Source of the DNA: Paraburkholderia piptadeniae
GTDB taxonomy: Bacteria; Pseudomonadota; Gammaproteobacteria; Burkholderiales; Burkholderiaceae
Direction of reading: 5' to 3'
Length of the DNA: 64,000 bases
NCBI RefSeq assembly: GCF_900007165.1
Contig: NZ_CYGY02000009.1
Coordinates: forward strand, 1-64,000
Each line of letters opens with the position of its first letter. The stretch's first letter is position 1. The notes beneath the pieces are model-generated. The model was not told the DNA's origin, did not search any database, and saw only the letters and a program-made list of their open reading frames with translations. Positions 18,129-29,399 of the stretch are shown here, in pieces. The position numbers and the translations under genes were made by a program.

Positions 18129-21100
18129 TCAGCTTCCCGAAGCAGCCGGCTGCGCCCCCTTGTTCTTCCTCGCCTCCCATCGCACGCGGAGGCGGTCCAT
18201 ATACAGATAGACGACGGGTGTTGTATAGAGCGTGAGCATCTGGCTCACGATCAGCCCGCCGACGATCGCAAGACCCAGAGGCGCGCGCAGCTCCGCGCCT
18301 TCGCCGCGCCCGAACGCGAGCGGCAGCGCGCCGAGCAGGGCCGCACAGGTCGTCATCATGATCGGGCGGAAGCGCAACAGACATGCCTGCTCGATCGCAT
18401 CGCGCGACGACAGCCCTTGCCGCGACGCATCGATTGCGAAGTCCACCATCATGATCGCGTTCTTCTTTACGATGCCGATCAGCAGGATCACCGCGATCAG
18501 CGCGATGATGCTGAACTCCGTGTTGAAGAGCAGCAGTGCGAGCAGCGCGCCGACACCCGCCGACGGTAGCGTCGACAGAATGGTCAGCGGGTGGATGTAG
18601 CTCTCGTACAGGATGCCCAGCACGATGTAGACGGCCGCAAGCGCCGCGAGAATCAGGATCGGCTGATCGGACATCGATTGCTGGAACGCCTGTGCGGTGC
18701 CCTGGAAGCTGCCGTGGATCGTCGCCGGCATGCCGATCTCGGCCATCGTCTGGTAGATGATCTGCGTGGCCTGCGAGAGCGACTTGCCGGGCGGCAGGTT
18801 GAACGAGATCGTCGACGAGACGAACTGGCTCTGGTGGTTCACTGCGAGCGGCGTGTTGCCGGGGCCGAAGCGGGCGATCGCGGAAAGCGGAATCATCGTT
18901 TCCTTCGAGGTCGACACGGCCGCGCCCGTCGATGCGCTCGACTTGCCGCTCGCCGCAATCGAGTTGTTCGCCAGGTTGCGCGCGGAGTCGGCGGCGATGG
19001 CGGCCGCGCTCGACGCCGCCGTGCCCGCGGTGCCGCCCGCGGACGATCGCGCAGTCGCCGTCGTGGCCGACGTGACCGTGCCCGCCGTCGCGTTGGTGGA
19101 CTGCGAGCCGCTCGCGCTGCCGCCCGACGTGCTGACCCACACCTGATTCAGCATGTCGGGGCTCTGCCAGTATTTCGGCGCGACTTCCATCACGACGTGA
19201 TACTGGTTCAGCGGGTTGTAGATCGTCGAGACCTGGCGCTGGCCGAATGCGTCGTACAGCGTGTTGTCGATCTGCGCGGGCTTGATGTTGAGGCGCGCCG
19301 CCGTCGCGCGGTCGATCGTCACCATCGATTCAAGACCGGCTTGCTGCTGGTCCGAGTTGACGTCGGTCAGCTCGGGACGCTTTTGCAGTGCTTCCGTCAG
19401 GCGCGGCGCCCATTTGTACAGGTCGGCCGTGGTGTCGGAGAGCAGCGTGAACTGATACTGCGCGTTCGACTGCCGGCCGCCGACGCGTATGTCCTGCACC
19501 GCCTGCAGGAACGTGCGCGCGCCCGCGACGCCCGAGAGCGGCCCGCGCAACTGCTGGATCACCTGATCGGCGGAAATCTTGCGCTCCGTCTTGGGCTTGA
19601 GCGACACGAACATGAAGCCCGAGTTGGTCTGCCGTCCGCCCGTGAAGCCGACCACGCTGTCGACGGCGGGATTCGCCTGCACGATGCGCATCATCTCGGA
19701 GAACTTCACTTTCATCGCCTGGAACGAGGTCGCCTGATCGGCCTGGATGCCGCCGACCAGACGCCCCGTGTCCTGCTGCGGGAAAAAGCCCTTCGGCACG
19801 ATGATGTAGAGCGCGATGTTCAGCCCGATGGTGAGGAACAGCACCATCAGGATCAGCATCGGATGACGCAGCGACCAGCCGAGCGTGCGCGCGTAGCCGC
19901 GCTGCATCGTGTCGAAGCCGCGTTCGAGCCAGCGCGCGAAACGGCCTTCTTCCCGCTTCTCATGTGGCTCGAAGAGCAGGCGCGAGCACATCATCGGTGT
20001 GAGCGTGAGCGATACCATCAGCGACACGCCGATCGCGAGCGACAGCGTCAGCGCGAACTCGCGGAACAGTCGCCCGACGATGCCGCCCATCAGCAGGATC
20101 GGCAGGAACACGGCGACGAGCGAGATGCTGATCGACATCACGGTGAAGCCGACCTCGCGCGCACCGACGAACGCCGCCTTCATGCGCGGCATGCCGCTCT
20201 CGATATGGCGCGTGATGTTTTCCAGCACGACAATCGCGTCGTCGACGACGAAGCCGGTTGCAATCGTGAGCGCCATCAGCGACAGGTTGTCGATTGAAAA
20301 CCCGAGCAGATACATCGCCGCGAACGTGCCGATGATCGAAATCGGCACGGCGACGCTCGGAATCAGCGTCGCGCGCCAGTTGCGCAGGAACAGGAACACG
20401 ACCATCACGACGAGCGCGACGGCGATCATCAGCGTGTGCTCGGTGTCCTTCAGCGACGCGCGGATCGTCGTCGAACGGTCGACCGTCGGCGTGATCTGGG
20501 CGGCGGCGGGCAGCGAAGCCTGCAACTGCGGAATCATCGCCTTCACGCGGTCGATCGTGTCGATGATGTTCGCGCCGGGCTGCCGGTACAGGATCACGAG
20601 CACCGAGCGCTCGTTGTTCATCAGGCCGAGGTTGCGCAGGTCTTCGACGGAGTCGACGACCTCAGCGACATCGGACAGATGCACGGCCGCGCCGTCGCGA
20701 TACGCGATCACGAGGTCCTTGTACTGCGAGGCCCGCTTCGCCTGGTCGTTCGTGTAAAGCTGCACGCGGTTCGGGCCGAATTCGATCGAGCCCTTCGGGC
20801 TGTTCGCGTTCGCCGAAGCGAGCGCCGCGCGCACGTCTTCGAGACCGATGCCGTAGTGAAAGAGGGCCTGCGGCTCGAGCTCGACGCGCACGGCCGGGTT
20901 CGCCGAGCCGCTCACGTCCACTTCGCCGACGCCATCCACCTGCGACAGCGACTGTTGCAGCACCGTCGCGGCAGAGTCGTATAGCTGGCCCGCCGTCATC
21001 GTCTTCGACGTGAGCGCGAGAATGAGGATGGGCGCGTCGGCGGGATTGACCTTGTGATAGGTCGGGTTCTGCCGGAGGCTCGTGGGCAGGTCCGCGCGCG

Positions 21101-21443
21101 CCGCGTTGATGGCGGCCTGCACGTCGCGCGCGGCGCCGTCGATGTTGCGGTTCAGGCCGAACTGCATCGTGATGCGCGCCGAGCCGACCGAACTCGTCGA
21201 CGTCATTTCGGTGACGTCGGCAATCGTTCCGAGATGCCGTTCGAGCGGACTCGCCACGCTCGTCGCGACGGTCTCCGGGCTCGCGCCCGGCAGGCTCGCC
21301 TGAATCGAGATGGTCGGGAAATCGACTTGCGGCAACGGCGCGACGGGCAGCTTTGCGAACGCGAACAGGCCCGACAGCGCAATGCCGATAGCGAGCAGCG
21401 TCGTGGCGACGGGGCGCTTGATGAAAGGGCGCGACAGGTTCAT
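18129..21443 (-). CDS. mdtC: RND efflux permease, MdtC-like, with low-complexity insertion
   Basis: A 1104-residue AcrB-type inner-membrane proton/drug antiporter. The N-terminus [17 protein letters not shown], the TM4 relay [15 protein letters not shown] and the [15 protein letters not shown] segment are typical. MdtC proteins are usually about 1025 residues; the excess is an Ala/Ser/Thr/Gly-rich stretch at about residues 770-846 in the second periplasmic loop, between VWVSTS and [11 protein letters not shown], where the neighbouring MdtB has only a few residues. It is the last gene of the minus-strand operon, 17 bp after mdtB, preceded by GAGG. It likely forms the mixed B2C trimer with MdtB. 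Symbol by homology class; substrates unknown. Confidence 0.9.
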   Translation of the reverse strand: MNLSRPFIKRPVATTLLAIGIALSGLFAFAKLPVAPLPQVDFPTISIQASLPGASPETVATSVASPLERHLGTIADVTEMTSTSSVGSARITMQFGLNRNIDGAARDVQAAINAARADLPTSLRQNPTYHKVNPADAPILILALTSKTMTAGQLYDSAATVLQQSLSQVDGVGEVDVSGSANPAVRVELEPQALFHYGIGLEDVRAALASANANSPKGSIEFGPNRVQLYTNDQAKRASQYKDLVIAYRDGAAVHLSDVAEVVDSVEDLRNLGLMNNERSVLVILYRQPGANIIDTIDRVKAMIPQLQASLPAAAQITPTVDRSTTIRASLKDTEHTLMIAVALVVMVVFLFLRNWRATLIPSVAVPISIIGTFAAMYLLGFSIDNLSLMALTIATGFVVDDAIVVLENITRHIESGMPRMKAAFVGAREVGFTVMSISISLVAVFLPILLMGGIVGRLFREFALTLSLAIGVSLMVSLTLTPMMCSRLLFEPHEKREEGRFARWLERGFDTMQRGYARTLGWSLRHPMLILMVLFLTIGLNIALYIIVPKGFFPQQDTGRLVGGIQADQATSFQAMKVKFSEMMRIVQANPAVDSVVGFTGGRQTNSGFMFVSLKPKTERKISADQVIQQLRGPLSGVAGARTFLQAVQDIRVGGRQSNAQYQFTLLSDTTADLYKWAPRLTEALQKRPELTDVNSDQQQAGLESMVTIDRATAARLNIKPAQIDNTLYDAFGQRQVSTIYNPLNQYHVVMEVAPKYWQSPDMLNQVWVSTSGGSASGSQSTNATAGTVTSATTATARSSAGGTAGTAASSAAAIAADSARNLANNSIAASGKSSASTGAAVSTSKETMIPLSAIARFGPGNTPLAVNHQSQFVSSTISFNLPPGKSLSQATQIIYQTMAEIGMPATIHGSFQGTAQAFQQSMSDQPILILAALAAVYIVLGILYESYIHPLTILSTLPSAGVGALLALLLFNTEFSIIALIAVILLIGIVKKNAIMMVDFAIDASRQGLSSRDAIEQACLLRFRPIMMTTCAALLGALPLAFGRGEGAELRAPLGLAIVGGLIVSQMLTLYTTPVVYLYMDRLRVRWEARKNKGAQPAASGS

Positions 21444-21460
21444 CGTTTCGGCCTCTTCAT

Positions 21461-24400
21461 TCAGACGTCCGCGTCGGTGACGGGCGGCGTCGGATGGCCG
21501 TCACGATGAAAGCGCGCGCGCAGGCGCCGCGCAATCGAATCGAAGCCGAGATAGATCACGGGCGTCGTGAAGAGCGTCAGCAACTGGCTGACGATCAGAC
21601 CGCCCGCAATCGCGATACCGAGCGGCCGGCGCAGCTCCGAGCCCGCGCCTGTGCCGAGCATCAGCGGCAGCGCGCCGAGCAGCGCCGCCATCGTCGTCAT
21701 CAGGATCGGGCGGAAGCGCAGCAGACACGCCTGATAGATCGCTTCGCGCGGCGGCTTGCCGTGCTCGCGTTCGGCTTCGAGCGCGAAGTCGATCATCATG
21801 ATCGCGTTCTTCTTCACGATGCCGATCAGCAGCACGATGCCGATGATGCCGATGATGTCCAGATCGTGGCCCGTCAGCAGCAGCGCGAGCAGCGCGCCGA
21901 CGCCCGCCGACGGCAGTGTCGACAGGATCGTGACGGGATGCACGAAGCTCTCGTACAGCACGCCGAGCACGATGTACATCGTGACGACAGCGGCGAGGAT
22001 CAGGAACAGCTCGTTCGAGAGCGACGCCTGGAACGCGAGCGCCGCGCCCTGGAAGCGCGTCTGGAACGACGCGGGCAGCCCGATGTCCTTCTCCGCCTGC
22101 TGGATCGCCTTGACGGCCGCGCCGAGCGACGCGCCGGGCGCCAGATTGAACGACACGGTCGTGGCCGGGAACTGGCTCAGATGCGTGACGAGCAGCGGCG
22201 CGGGCTTCTCGTGGAAGCTCGCGATGGACGCGAGCGGCACCTGGCCGCCCGTCGACGTCGACGACGGCAGATAGATCGAGTTCAGCGAGTCCGTGTAGTG
22301 CTGCATCTGCGGCTGCGCTTCGAGAATCACGCGGTACTGGTTCGACTGCGTGAAGATCGTCGAGATGATGCGCTGGCCGAATGCGTCGTAGAGCGCGTTG
22401 TCGACGGTCGCGGGCGTGATGCCGTAACGCGCCGCCGACGCGCGGTCGATTTCCACGTACACCGACTGGCCGTTGTTCTGCAGATCGGTGGCCACGTCGA
22501 CGAGTTCGGGCGACTGTTGCAGGCGCTCCATCAGCTTCGGCACCCAGGTTGCGAACTCTTCGATGTTCGGATCGGTCAGCATGAACTGATACTGCGTCGG
22601 GCTCACCGTCGAATCGATGGTCAGGTCCTGCACGGGCTGCATGTAGAGCGTTGCGCCCGGAATGTGCGACGTGTCGCGCTGCAACTGGCGGATCACTTCG
22701 CTTGCCGTCGCGTCGCGGTCGTCGCGCGGCTTCAGGTTGATCAGCATGCGGCCGCTGTTCAGCGTGATGTTGCTGCCGTCCACGCCGATGAACGAGGTCA
22801 GGCTCTCGACGTTCGGATTCTTCAGGATCTCGGTGGCCAGCTGCTGCTGGCGCTCGGCCATCGACGCGTACGACACCGACTGCGGCGCCTGGGTGATCGC
22901 CTGGATCACGCCCGTGTCCTGCACCGGGAAGAAGCCCTTCGGAATGAACACATACAGCACGCCCGTGAGCACCAGCGTCAGCACGGCGACGACGAGCGTC
23001 GAGCGGTGCCGGTTGAGCACCCATTCCAGCGCGACGGCGTAGCGCGCGATGATCCAGTCGATCGCCGCGTGCGCCTTCGCTTCGAAGCGGTGGCTTTCCT
23101 TGGACGGCGTATGGCGCAAGAGCTTCGCGCACATCATCGGCACGAGCGTGAGCGACACGACGGCGGAAATCACGATGGTCACGGCGAGCGTGATCGCGAA
23201 CTCGTGGAACAGGCGCCCGACCACGTCGCCCATGAAGAGCAGCGGGATCAGCACGGCGATCAGCGAGACCGTCAGCGAGATGATCGTGAAGCCGATCTGC
23301 TTCGAGCCCTTCAGCGCGGCTTCGAGAGGCGTGTCACCTTCCTCGACGTAGCGCGCGATGTTCTCGATCATCACGATCGCGTCGTCGACCACGAAGCCTG
23401 TCGCGATGGTCAGCGCCATCAGCGAGAGGTTGTCGAGCGAGAAGCCGCACAGGTACATCACGGCGAGCGTGCCGATCAGCGAAAGCGGCACCGAAAGGCT
23501 CGGGATGATCGTCGCGTAGATGTTCGCGAGGAACAGATACATCACCAGCACGACCAGCACGACCGACATCAGCAGCTCGAACTGCACGTCGCGCACGGAC
23601 GCGCGGATCGTCGTGGTGCGGTCGGTGACGATCTGCACGTCGAGCGCGGCGGGCAGCGACTGCTGGAGCGTGGGCAGCAGCTTCTTGATGCTGTCGACCG
23701 TCTGGATCACGTTCGCGCCCGGCTGGCGCTGCACGTTCAGGATGATCGCGGGCGTGTTGTTCACCCACGCGCCGAGCTTCGTGTTCTCCGCGCCGGAGAC
23801 GATGCTCGCGACGTCCGTCAGCATCACGGGGCGGCCGCTCTTGTACGCGACGACGGCGCTCTTGTACGCGTCGGCGTCCGTCAGCTGGTCGTTCGCGTTG
23901 ATCGTGTAGGCGCGCGTCGGGCCGTCGAAGTTGCCCTTCGGCGTGTTGACGTTGAGGTTCGAAATCGTCGTGCGCAGATCGTCGAGATTGAGGCCGTACG
24001 ACGCGAGCGCGCGCGGGTTTGCCTGGATGCGCACGGCGGGGCGCTGGCCGCCCGACAGGCTCACGAGGCCGACGCCCGCGACCTGCGAAATCTTCTGCGC
24101 GAGGCGCGTATCGGCGATGTCCTGGACCTGCGTGAGGGGCATCGACTTCGACGTGATCGCGAGCGTGATGATGGGCGCGTCGGCGGGATTGACCTTCGCG
24201 TAGATGGGAGGCGCGGGCAGGTCCGACGGCAGCAGGTTGCCCGCTGCGTTGATCGCGGCCTGGACCTCCTGCTCGGCGACGTCGAGGGGCAGATCGAGAC
24301 TGAACTGCAGCGTGATGATCGACGAGCCCGCCGAGCTTTGCGACGACATCTGGTTCAGCGACGGCATCTGCCCGAACTGACGCTCGAGCGGCGCCGTCAC

Positions 24401-24586
24401 CGACGACGTCATCACGTCTGGGCTCGCGCCCGGATAGAACGTCTGCACCTGGATGGTCGGGTAATCGACTTCGGGCAGCGCGGAAAGCGGCAGGAAGCGC
24501 AGTGCGACGAGACCGACCAGCATGATCGCCGCCATCAGAAGGGCGGTGCCGACCGGGCGCAGGATAAAGGCGCGGGATGGATTCAT
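21461..24586 (-). CDS. mdtB: RND efflux permease, MdtB-like
   Basis: A 1041-residue RND permease, normal length for MdtB. It starts [20 protein letters not shown] and has TM4 [15 protein letters not shown] with the paired aspartates needed for proton relay, and [15 protein letters not shown] in the second half. It pairs with the downstream paralogue, as MdtB/MdtC or MuxB/MuxC do. It lies 15 bp after the adaptor gene and 17 bp before mdtC, so all three are co-transcribed. No outer-membrane channel gene is in the window, so a TolC-type partner is presumably encoded elsewhere. A very long open frame runs antisense to it, a high-GC artefact. Confidence 0.93.
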   Translation of the reverse strand: MNPSRAFILRPVGTALLMAAIMLVGLVALRFLPLSALPEVDYPTIQVQTFYPGASPDVMTSSVTAPLERQFGQMPSLNQMSSQSSAGSSIITLQFSLDLPLDVAEQEVQAAINAAGNLLPSDLPAPPIYAKVNPADAPIITLAITSKSMPLTQVQDIADTRLAQKISQVAGVGLVSLSGGQRPAVRIQANPRALASYGLNLDDLRTTISNLNVNTPKGNFDGPTRAYTINANDQLTDADAYKSAVVAYKSGRPVMLTDVASIVSGAENTKLGAWVNNTPAIILNVQRQPGANVIQTVDSIKKLLPTLQQSLPAALDVQIVTDRTTTIRASVRDVQFELLMSVVLVVLVMYLFLANIYATIIPSLSVPLSLIGTLAVMYLCGFSLDNLSLMALTIATGFVVDDAIVMIENIARYVEEGDTPLEAALKGSKQIGFTIISLTVSLIAVLIPLLFMGDVVGRLFHEFAITLAVTIVISAVVSLTLVPMMCAKLLRHTPSKESHRFEAKAHAAIDWIIARYAVALEWVLNRHRSTLVVAVLTLVLTGVLYVFIPKGFFPVQDTGVIQAITQAPQSVSYASMAERQQQLATEILKNPNVESLTSFIGVDGSNITLNSGRMLINLKPRDDRDATASEVIRQLQRDTSHIPGATLYMQPVQDLTIDSTVSPTQYQFMLTDPNIEEFATWVPKLMERLQQSPELVDVATDLQNNGQSVYVEIDRASAARYGITPATVDNALYDAFGQRIISTIFTQSNQYRVILEAQPQMQHYTDSLNSIYLPSSTSTGGQVPLASIASFHEKPAPLLVTHLSQFPATTVSFNLAPGASLGAAVKAIQQAEKDIGLPASFQTRFQGAALAFQASLSNELFLILAAVVTMYIVLGVLYESFVHPVTILSTLPSAGVGALLALLLTGHDLDIIGIIGIVLLIGIVKKNAIMMIDFALEAEREHGKPPREAIYQACLLRFRPILMTTMAALLGALPLMLGTGAGSELRRPLGIAIAGGLIVSQLLTLFTTPVIYLGFDSIARRLRARFHRDGHPTPPVTDADV

Positions 24587-24601
24587 GCGAAAGCCACTGC
24601 C

Positions 24602-26023
24602 TTATTCCGCCGACGTCTGCGACGCGTGCCGGCGACGATGCGCGCCCGATGCGCCGGCCGCGCCCGATGCGCCCGCTGTGCCCGATCCGGCGCGGGCAGC
24701 CGATGCACCCGAGGCACCCGATGCGCCCCGCGGCCGGTCAGCCGGAATGGTGATCTTCGCACCTTCCTTCAAACGGTCCGAGCCGTCCGTCACGACGCGC
24801 TCGCCGACCTGCAGACCCGATGCGATGCTGGTGCGCTCGCCGTCGACGGGGCCGATTTTCACGGTGCGCACCGTCACCGTGCTGTCCGGCTTCACGACAT
24901 ACACGAACGACCCCATCGAGCCATTGAGCACGGCCGACGTCGGCACGATGATGGCGTTCTTCACGACGTTCACGAGCAGGCGCGTATTGACGAACTGATT
25001 CGGGAACAGCAGGCCTTCGTTGTTCTGGAACGTCGCGCGCAGCTTCACGGTGCCCGTCGTCGTGTCGATCTGGTTGTCGACGGTCTCCAGATAGCCCGCT
25101 TCGAGCGACGTCGTATTGCTGCGGTCATACGCCGTCACCGACATCTTCGTGCCCGCGTGCAATTGCTTGAGGATGGCGGGCAGGTTGTCTTCCGAGGTCG
25201 TGAAGATCACGCTGATCGGCTGAAGTTGCGTGATGACGACGACGCCGTTCGTGTCGCTCGGCGTCACGTAGTTGCCGGGGTCGACCTGGCGCAGGCCGAC
25301 GCGGCCCGACACGGGCGCCGTGATGCGCGCATAGACGAGATCGAGCCTGAAGGTATCGATGTTCGCCTGGTCGGACTTGACCTGGCCTTCGTACTGCCTG
25401 ACAAGCGACGCTTGCGTATCGACCTGCTGGCTCGCGATCGAGTCTTGCGACAGCAGCGTCTGATAGCGCTTCAGGTCGAGGCGGGCCGTTTGCAGGAGTG
25501 CCATGTCCTTGGCGAGCGTGCCTTCGGCGTTGGCGAGACTGATCTGATAAGGACGCGGATCGACCTGTGCGAGCAGATCGCCTTGCTTCACCATCTGACC
25601 TTCCTGGAACGCGACTGTCTGCAGCGTGCCCGTCAGTTGAGTGCGCACCGTGACGTTCGCGAGCGGCGTGACGGTGCCGAGCGCGTTCAGCACGACGGGC
25701 ATTTCGCCTTGCATGGCGGTAGCCACATGGACGGGCTGCGGCTGGTTCATGCCGCCTGCGCCGCCGCGTCGTCCGCCGCGCGCCGCCTGTGCGCCGCTCG
25801 CGCCCGCCGCCGCGCTCGCGCCGGCGTCGCTGCTGTTCCACGGATGCCAGCGCACCAGCACGATCGCCGCGACGATCACGACGGCGACGATCAGCGCGAT
25901 CGTGCGGCCGCGATGCCGCCTGACGGCGCCGGGTCCGGGTTCCTGTCCGGGAGGAGGGCTGGACGGACGGGCGTTGCGTGAAGGTTCTGGCTGATTTTTT
26001 TGTTCGTCCATCGGTTCGTTCAA
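24602..26023 (-). CDS. mdtA: RND periplasmic adaptor protein, MdtA-like
   Basis: A 473-residue membrane-fusion protein. A cytoplasmic N-terminal stretch (1-37) precedes one membrane anchor (about 38-58, TIALIVAVVIVAAIVL), a Gly/Ala linker, lipoyl and hairpin domains (about 95-235) and the beta-barrel (about 245-330). The C-terminal 45 residues are Ala/Ser/Gly repeats (ASGASGAS-type) ending in HRRRHASQTSAE, longer than usual. It is the first gene of mdtABC. The start is 26023 (MNEPMDE) or 26011 (MDEQK); neither is clearly preferred. No regulator is adjacent: the IclR gene upstream lies on the same strand but 574 bp away. Confidence 0.92.
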   Translation of the reverse strand: MNEPMDEQKNQPEPSRNARPSSPPPGQEPGPGAVRRHRGRTIALIVAVVIVAAIVLVRWHPWNSSDAGASAAAGASGAQAARGGRRGGAGGMNQPQPVHVATAMQGEMPVVLNALGTVTPLANVTVRTQLTGTLQTVAFQEGQMVKQGDLLAQVDPRPYQISLANAEGTLAKDMALLQTARLDLKRYQTLLSQDSIASQQVDTQASLVRQYEGQVKSDQANIDTFRLDLVYARITAPVSGRVGLRQVDPGNYVTPSDTNGVVVITQLQPISVIFTTSEDNLPAILKQLHAGTKMSVTAYDRSNTTSLEAGYLETVDNQIDTTTGTVKLRATFQNNEGLLFPNQFVNTRLLVNVVKNAIIVPTSAVLNGSMGSFVYVVKPDSTVTVRTVKIGPVDGERTSIASGLQVGERVVTDGSDRLKEGAKITIPADRPRGASGASGASAARAGSGTAGASGAAGASGAHRRRHASQTSAE

Positions 26024-26597
26024 ATGGCTGGCGTGAATTGAAGCAAACGTACGATGCGCGGCGCGCGAACGGGACCCTGCCGCGCGCGGGTTGTCGTGCT
26101 CGAGTTTGTCTGCGCGATGCTACGCGATGCGTGGCTCATCGAGATGACCATGACGTGTGACGGTGACGGCGGCCGCGCTAGTGGCCTGACGCGTTGTCGA
26201 CATGAATGACGGCTCCTCCCTGATGGCCGTGCTTTTGCCCGCTGCGCATTCGACGTCGCATTGCCGCGTCAGCGCTCGCGCTGCTGCAACGAAAGACCCG
26301 TCCGATGATCGTTTCGACGGGGCTGGCCGTTGCCGATGCGCGTCGCGTCGCATGTGACAGGCGTCGTGGCCGGTCGCGACGCAACCGGCCACACCGAGCG
26401 TCGGCGCGCGGGAAAGCATGATGCTACGTCCCCGGCCGAGTTACAGTCCAGCGGCGTATCTTTCGGCGGATTACGGCCGTTACATGCGGCTGGGCGAATT
26501 GAAAGCCTGGATTAGCCGAGTGGCGCGCAAGGTGGCGCGGCAACCGGCGCGCAGCGTGGAGATCGGCTGCGAGTCACCGCCTCGCGCGGCGCGAAGC
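26024..26597. other. Intergenic region upstream of mdtABC, no gene seen
   Basis: This stretch holds the promoter region of mdtABC and the sequence downstream of the IclR gene. Short frames occur on both strands (for example 26120-26419 minus), but none has a ribosome-binding site or recognisable protein sequence. I could not identify an operator. Confidence 0.5.
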
Positions 26598-27434
26598 TCA
26601 ATCGTCGAGTCGGCGGCCCGGCGTTCCGCCGATCTCATGGACGATTTTTTCGATCGTTTCGAGCAGCACGGGCGCCGCGCGCGACACGAGCCAGTCGCGC
26701 GGGCACTGATGCGCCGAGCCGCCGCAATTGACCGCGTAGCGCTCGCCCGACGGTCCGATGAAGCCGGCCGCGATCGCGTTGAGCCCCTCGTACCATTCGC
26801 CCGTCGCGATCGCGAAGCCTTGCGCAGCCGTTTCGCGCAGCGCTGCTTCGAGGCGACTGCTGATGTGCCCCCACTCGTCGCCTGCCGCGGCTTGCAGGCC
26901 CGACAGCAGATTCTGGCGATCCGTCTCGCTGAGCGCGGCGAGATACGCGCGGCCCACGGCCGTGCGGCTCAGATCCATCCGCGAGCCGACGTCGAGGCGC
27001 GACACCAGCACGGCCGAGCGCGGCTTGATCGCATCGATGACCACCATGTCCAACCGGTCGCGCACGGCGAGATGCACCGATAGCGACGTGCGTTCGGCCA
27101 GTTCGATCAGGAAGGGCCGCGAACGCGCGCGGATGTCGAAGTTGCGCAGGAAACCGTTGCTCAGTTCGAGCACCGACGACGTGAACACGAAGCGCTCGCT
27201 GTCGGGCAGACGAAACAGAAAACCTGCGCTGACGAGCGTCGCGGTGATCCGCGAGACGGTTGGTTTCGGAATGCCCGTGAGCTCCGTCAGTTCGCGGTTG
27301 GACAGCGGCGCGTCGGCGGCGGCAATGCGCCGGAGCACGGTCAAGCCGCGCGCGAGCGCGGTGACCTCGTCGCCGGAGCCGTCTTTTTCCTTCAGCGGAT
27401 CGGTGGCGGACGGACGCGTCGATGACTGGTTCAT
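26598..27434 (-). CDS. IclR-family transcriptional regulator
   Basis: A 278-residue regulator. Residues about 24-85 are a winged helix (LSNRELTELTGIPKPTVSRITATL); residues about 105-270 are the IclR effector-binding domain (ERTSLSVHLAVRDRLDMVVID, RTAVGRAYLAAL, GWYEGLNAIAAGF-like). It is divergent from a truncated MFS transporter, the common arrangement for catabolic regulators of aromatic or organic acids. The target transporter is broken, so its present regulon may be only itself or genes elsewhere. A TGAAA-N5-TTTCA inverted repeat lies 10 bp before its start codon. Confidence 0.92.
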   Translation of the reverse strand: MNQSSTRPSATDPLKEKDGSGDEVTALARGLTVLRRIAAADAPLSNRELTELTGIPKPTVSRITATLVSAGFLFRLPDSERFVFTSSVLELSNGFLRNFDIRARSRPFLIELAERTSLSVHLAVRDRLDMVVIDAIKPRSAVLVSRLDVGSRMDLSRTAVGRAYLAALSETDRQNLLSGLQAAAGDEWGHISSRLEAALRETAAQGFAIATGEWYEGLNAIAAGFIGPSGERYAVNCGGSAHQCPRDWLVSRAAPVLLETIEKIVHEIGGTPGRRLDD

Positions 27435-27444
27435 GTGGCTTTTA

Positions 27445-27459
27445 TGAAACGTTATTTCA
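27445..27459. promoter_or_regulatory. Candidate IclR operator
   Basis: TGAAACGTTATTTCA is an inverted repeat with TGAAA/TTTCA half-sites and a 5-bp spacer, immediately upstream of the IclR-family start codon. IclR-type regulators often bind such short A/T-rich palindromes and repress themselves; here that is inference from position. Confidence 0.5.
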
Positions 27460-27772
27460 CTATAGTTGAACTCGCGTCGGGAGACAGACGCCTCCAGGCC
27501 GCGCTCGGCCCTCTCTCAGCAAGGCCTAAGTCCCTTTTTCGTACGACCATTCATTGTATCGAATTGTGAGATGCAGGCCCGTCCGAGTGCTCAAATTTTG
27601 CTTGACTTAGTCAGCATTACCATAAAAAATGGAACTATATTTCGAAACCGGAAAAGTGGGCCCGCGCCCACAGATCATTGCGCGTACAACCAGCGTGCGC
27701 GCCGGCATTAGCCCGGTTCCGCTCGCTTCGCAGCGGCTTCGAAGGCAGGATTTCTTCAGTACCGTCTCTCAG

Positions 27773-27841
27773 GTTCTAGCACGGCCCTCGGAATGGCTAG
27801 AACTTTTTGAAGGCGCCATGGCAACATGGCGCCTTTTTTTT
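27773..27841 (+). terminator. Two stacked intrinsic terminators
   Basis: First stem: GTTCTAGC (27773-27780) with GCTAGAAC (27796-27803), then TTTTT. Second stem: AGGCGCCAT (27811-27819) with ATGGCGCCT (27826-27834), loop of 6, then a run of T to 27841. Both point along the plus strand. No convincing coding gene ends just before them. Transcription from upstream of 27773 would stop here, before the MFS remnant. Confidence 0.88.
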
Positions 27842-27849
27842 GTCCCTAT

Positions 27850-28691
27850 TGGCACACAACAAAGTCTGCAGCAACGTAAGGCCGCTCGTGGCGCTTTTGA
27901 TGGCTTGGCTCTCGTGGCGCTCCGCCTTTCTCGTGCTTGCCGTAGTGACGGCGGTCTGGCTAGTCTGGTGGTGCATCGCTTTTCGGGAGTTTCCTCATGC
28001 GGCAGTCTCGAAGGCTAGCCAGCGTGTCCAGCCAAAGGGCCCGACGCCATGGGGACCGTTGTTTAAGCGCATGCTGCCCACCATCTTCGTTTACTTCTGC
28101 TATGGGTGGACGGCGTGGCTCTTCTTTACCTGGCTACCGACCTTTTTCCTTCACGGTCAAGGTCTCGACCTGAAGTCCTCGGCGCTTTTCGCCTCCGGTG
28201 TGTTCTTTGCTGGTGTGGTTGGTGATACGGTTGGAGGTTGGCTGAGTGACAGACTGTTGCGCAGAACCGGCAGCCTCACAATTGCCCGTGAGGGCGTCAT
28301 CGTTGCAAGTTTCCTTTGCGCCCTGGTCTTCATTCTCCCGTTGCTGTTCGTGCGTTCCGGCTTCGGAGTGGCCCTTTGCCTGTCCGGCTCGTTCTTCTTT
28401 CTCGAACTGACGATCGGGCCGATCTGGGCCGTGCCAGGTGATATCGCCCCGGAGCACGCCGGTATCGCGAGCGGAATGATGAACGCAGGCTCTGCTGTCG
28501 CCGGGATTCTCTCGCCAATCATATTCGGCCTGCTGGTGGACACGACCGGCGGTTGGACCCTGCCGTTCGCGGGTTCAGTCGTCATGCTTCTGGTCGGCAT
28601 CATCGCGGCGCTGCGTATACGCCCGAGCGTGACTTTGGAGACGAGGATGCTCGCAACGCAGGGGCCGCTGACCGCGTCATCGAGCCGTTGA
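27850..28691 (+). pseudogene. 5'-truncated MFS transporter (ACS/phthalate permease type)
   Basis: Recognisable MFS sequence starts about 27865 (LVALLMAWLSWRSAFLVLAV, the end of TM5 and TM6) and continues through the central loop and TM7-TM12 to a normal stop. About the first 170 residues of a roughly 430-residue permease are missing. The open frame can be extended to a TTG at 27807, but that part reads through a terminator hairpin, so it is not a real N-terminus. The family usually carries organic anions and stands next to regulators like the divergent IclR gene. I see a decayed gene; a new junction lies between the terminator and 27865. Confidence 0.75.
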
Positions 28692-29399
28692 TCGGAAGTG
28701 CAAACCGAAAGTGCGGCGCGTGAAGGTCGTACAATCTGCCGTTTAGAGCTCCTGTCCTTCCGCACCACGTAATCGTAGCGCCTTCACTATCTTCATAGTT
28801 TGCACGCGCAAGCATCGCGCAACCGGCGCCGTTGCTCCGCGTTCAGCCTATCATTGATGGGCGGGTCAATAAAATGGTTTCGCCTGGACGAAAGACATGA
28901 AAGTGGCGTTATCAATCGCGAGCGCAGTACGCGGGACGTGATGGCGATTGAAACAAGCTTGGAAAGATAACCTCACTTCCGTTTAGTGACGACCTGGCAA
29001 GGTCAACCAATTCCTGGTGCGTGCGGCAATGCTTCACAGGTTCTGAAAACGCTCTAAAAATGTCTTTTGATCTGGGTTGTAACTGCAATACGATGCACTC
29101 GATTTCGATGTTAGAAGCGTCGATTCCCGCGTTGTGATGTACCACCGCTCTCGCATCGCGGATACGATCGTGTCTATTGCGACCCGGTCGTATCCAAAGG
29201 GCGTATCAATCAAAGAACACTTCATATGGCGAGGGCGGGTCGTTTGCTTCGCTTCTGGCTGTCACGGATGCGAGCTTGACGGGCTGCACTCCTATCGTGC
29301 GCGACATGGCGCCGCGCGGGTTGGCGGATCTTCCTACTCGCACCGCCCGACGACGGCGTACACTGCTAATACGGCGCAGCTGCCGTATCGGAGGTTGCT
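28692..29399. other. Gene-poor stretch of lower GC
   Basis: About 700 bp after the MFS remnant with visibly more A/T than its surroundings. Overlapping short frames exist on both strands, of which only the 28912-29145 minus frame is worth listing. I recognise no IS end, tRNA or integrase remnant. It fits degraded acquired DNA. Confidence 0.5.
28912..29145 (-). CDS. Possible small orphan protein
   Basis: A 77-codon frame with a GTG start and a weak GAG upstream. The peptide is mixed hydrophilic (SNIEIECIVLQLQPRSKDIF...) with no family I recognise. Codon choice is less GC-biased than real neighbours. A second frame, 29034-29225 minus, overlaps it and starts with ATG, so at most one is real. 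It may be a remnant. Confidence 0.2.
   Translation of the reverse strand: MVHHNAGIDASNIEIECIVLQLQPRSKDIFRAFSEPVKHCRTHQELVDLARSSLNGSEVIFPSLFQSPSRPAYCARD

Noticed and set aside
18591..20297. A 568-codon plus-strand frame
   Set aside because: It is antisense to mdtC with the same Arg-rich composition; the minus-strand RND protein is unmistakable.
21494..25981. A 1495-codon plus-strand frame
   Set aside because: It lies antisense to mdtB and mdtA, is extremely Arg/Asp-rich, matches no family and is explained by third-position GC bias.
27629..28018. A 129-codon frame starting MELYFETGKVG
   Set aside because: It has no ribosome-binding site and runs through both terminator hairpins and into the MFS remnant in a different frame.
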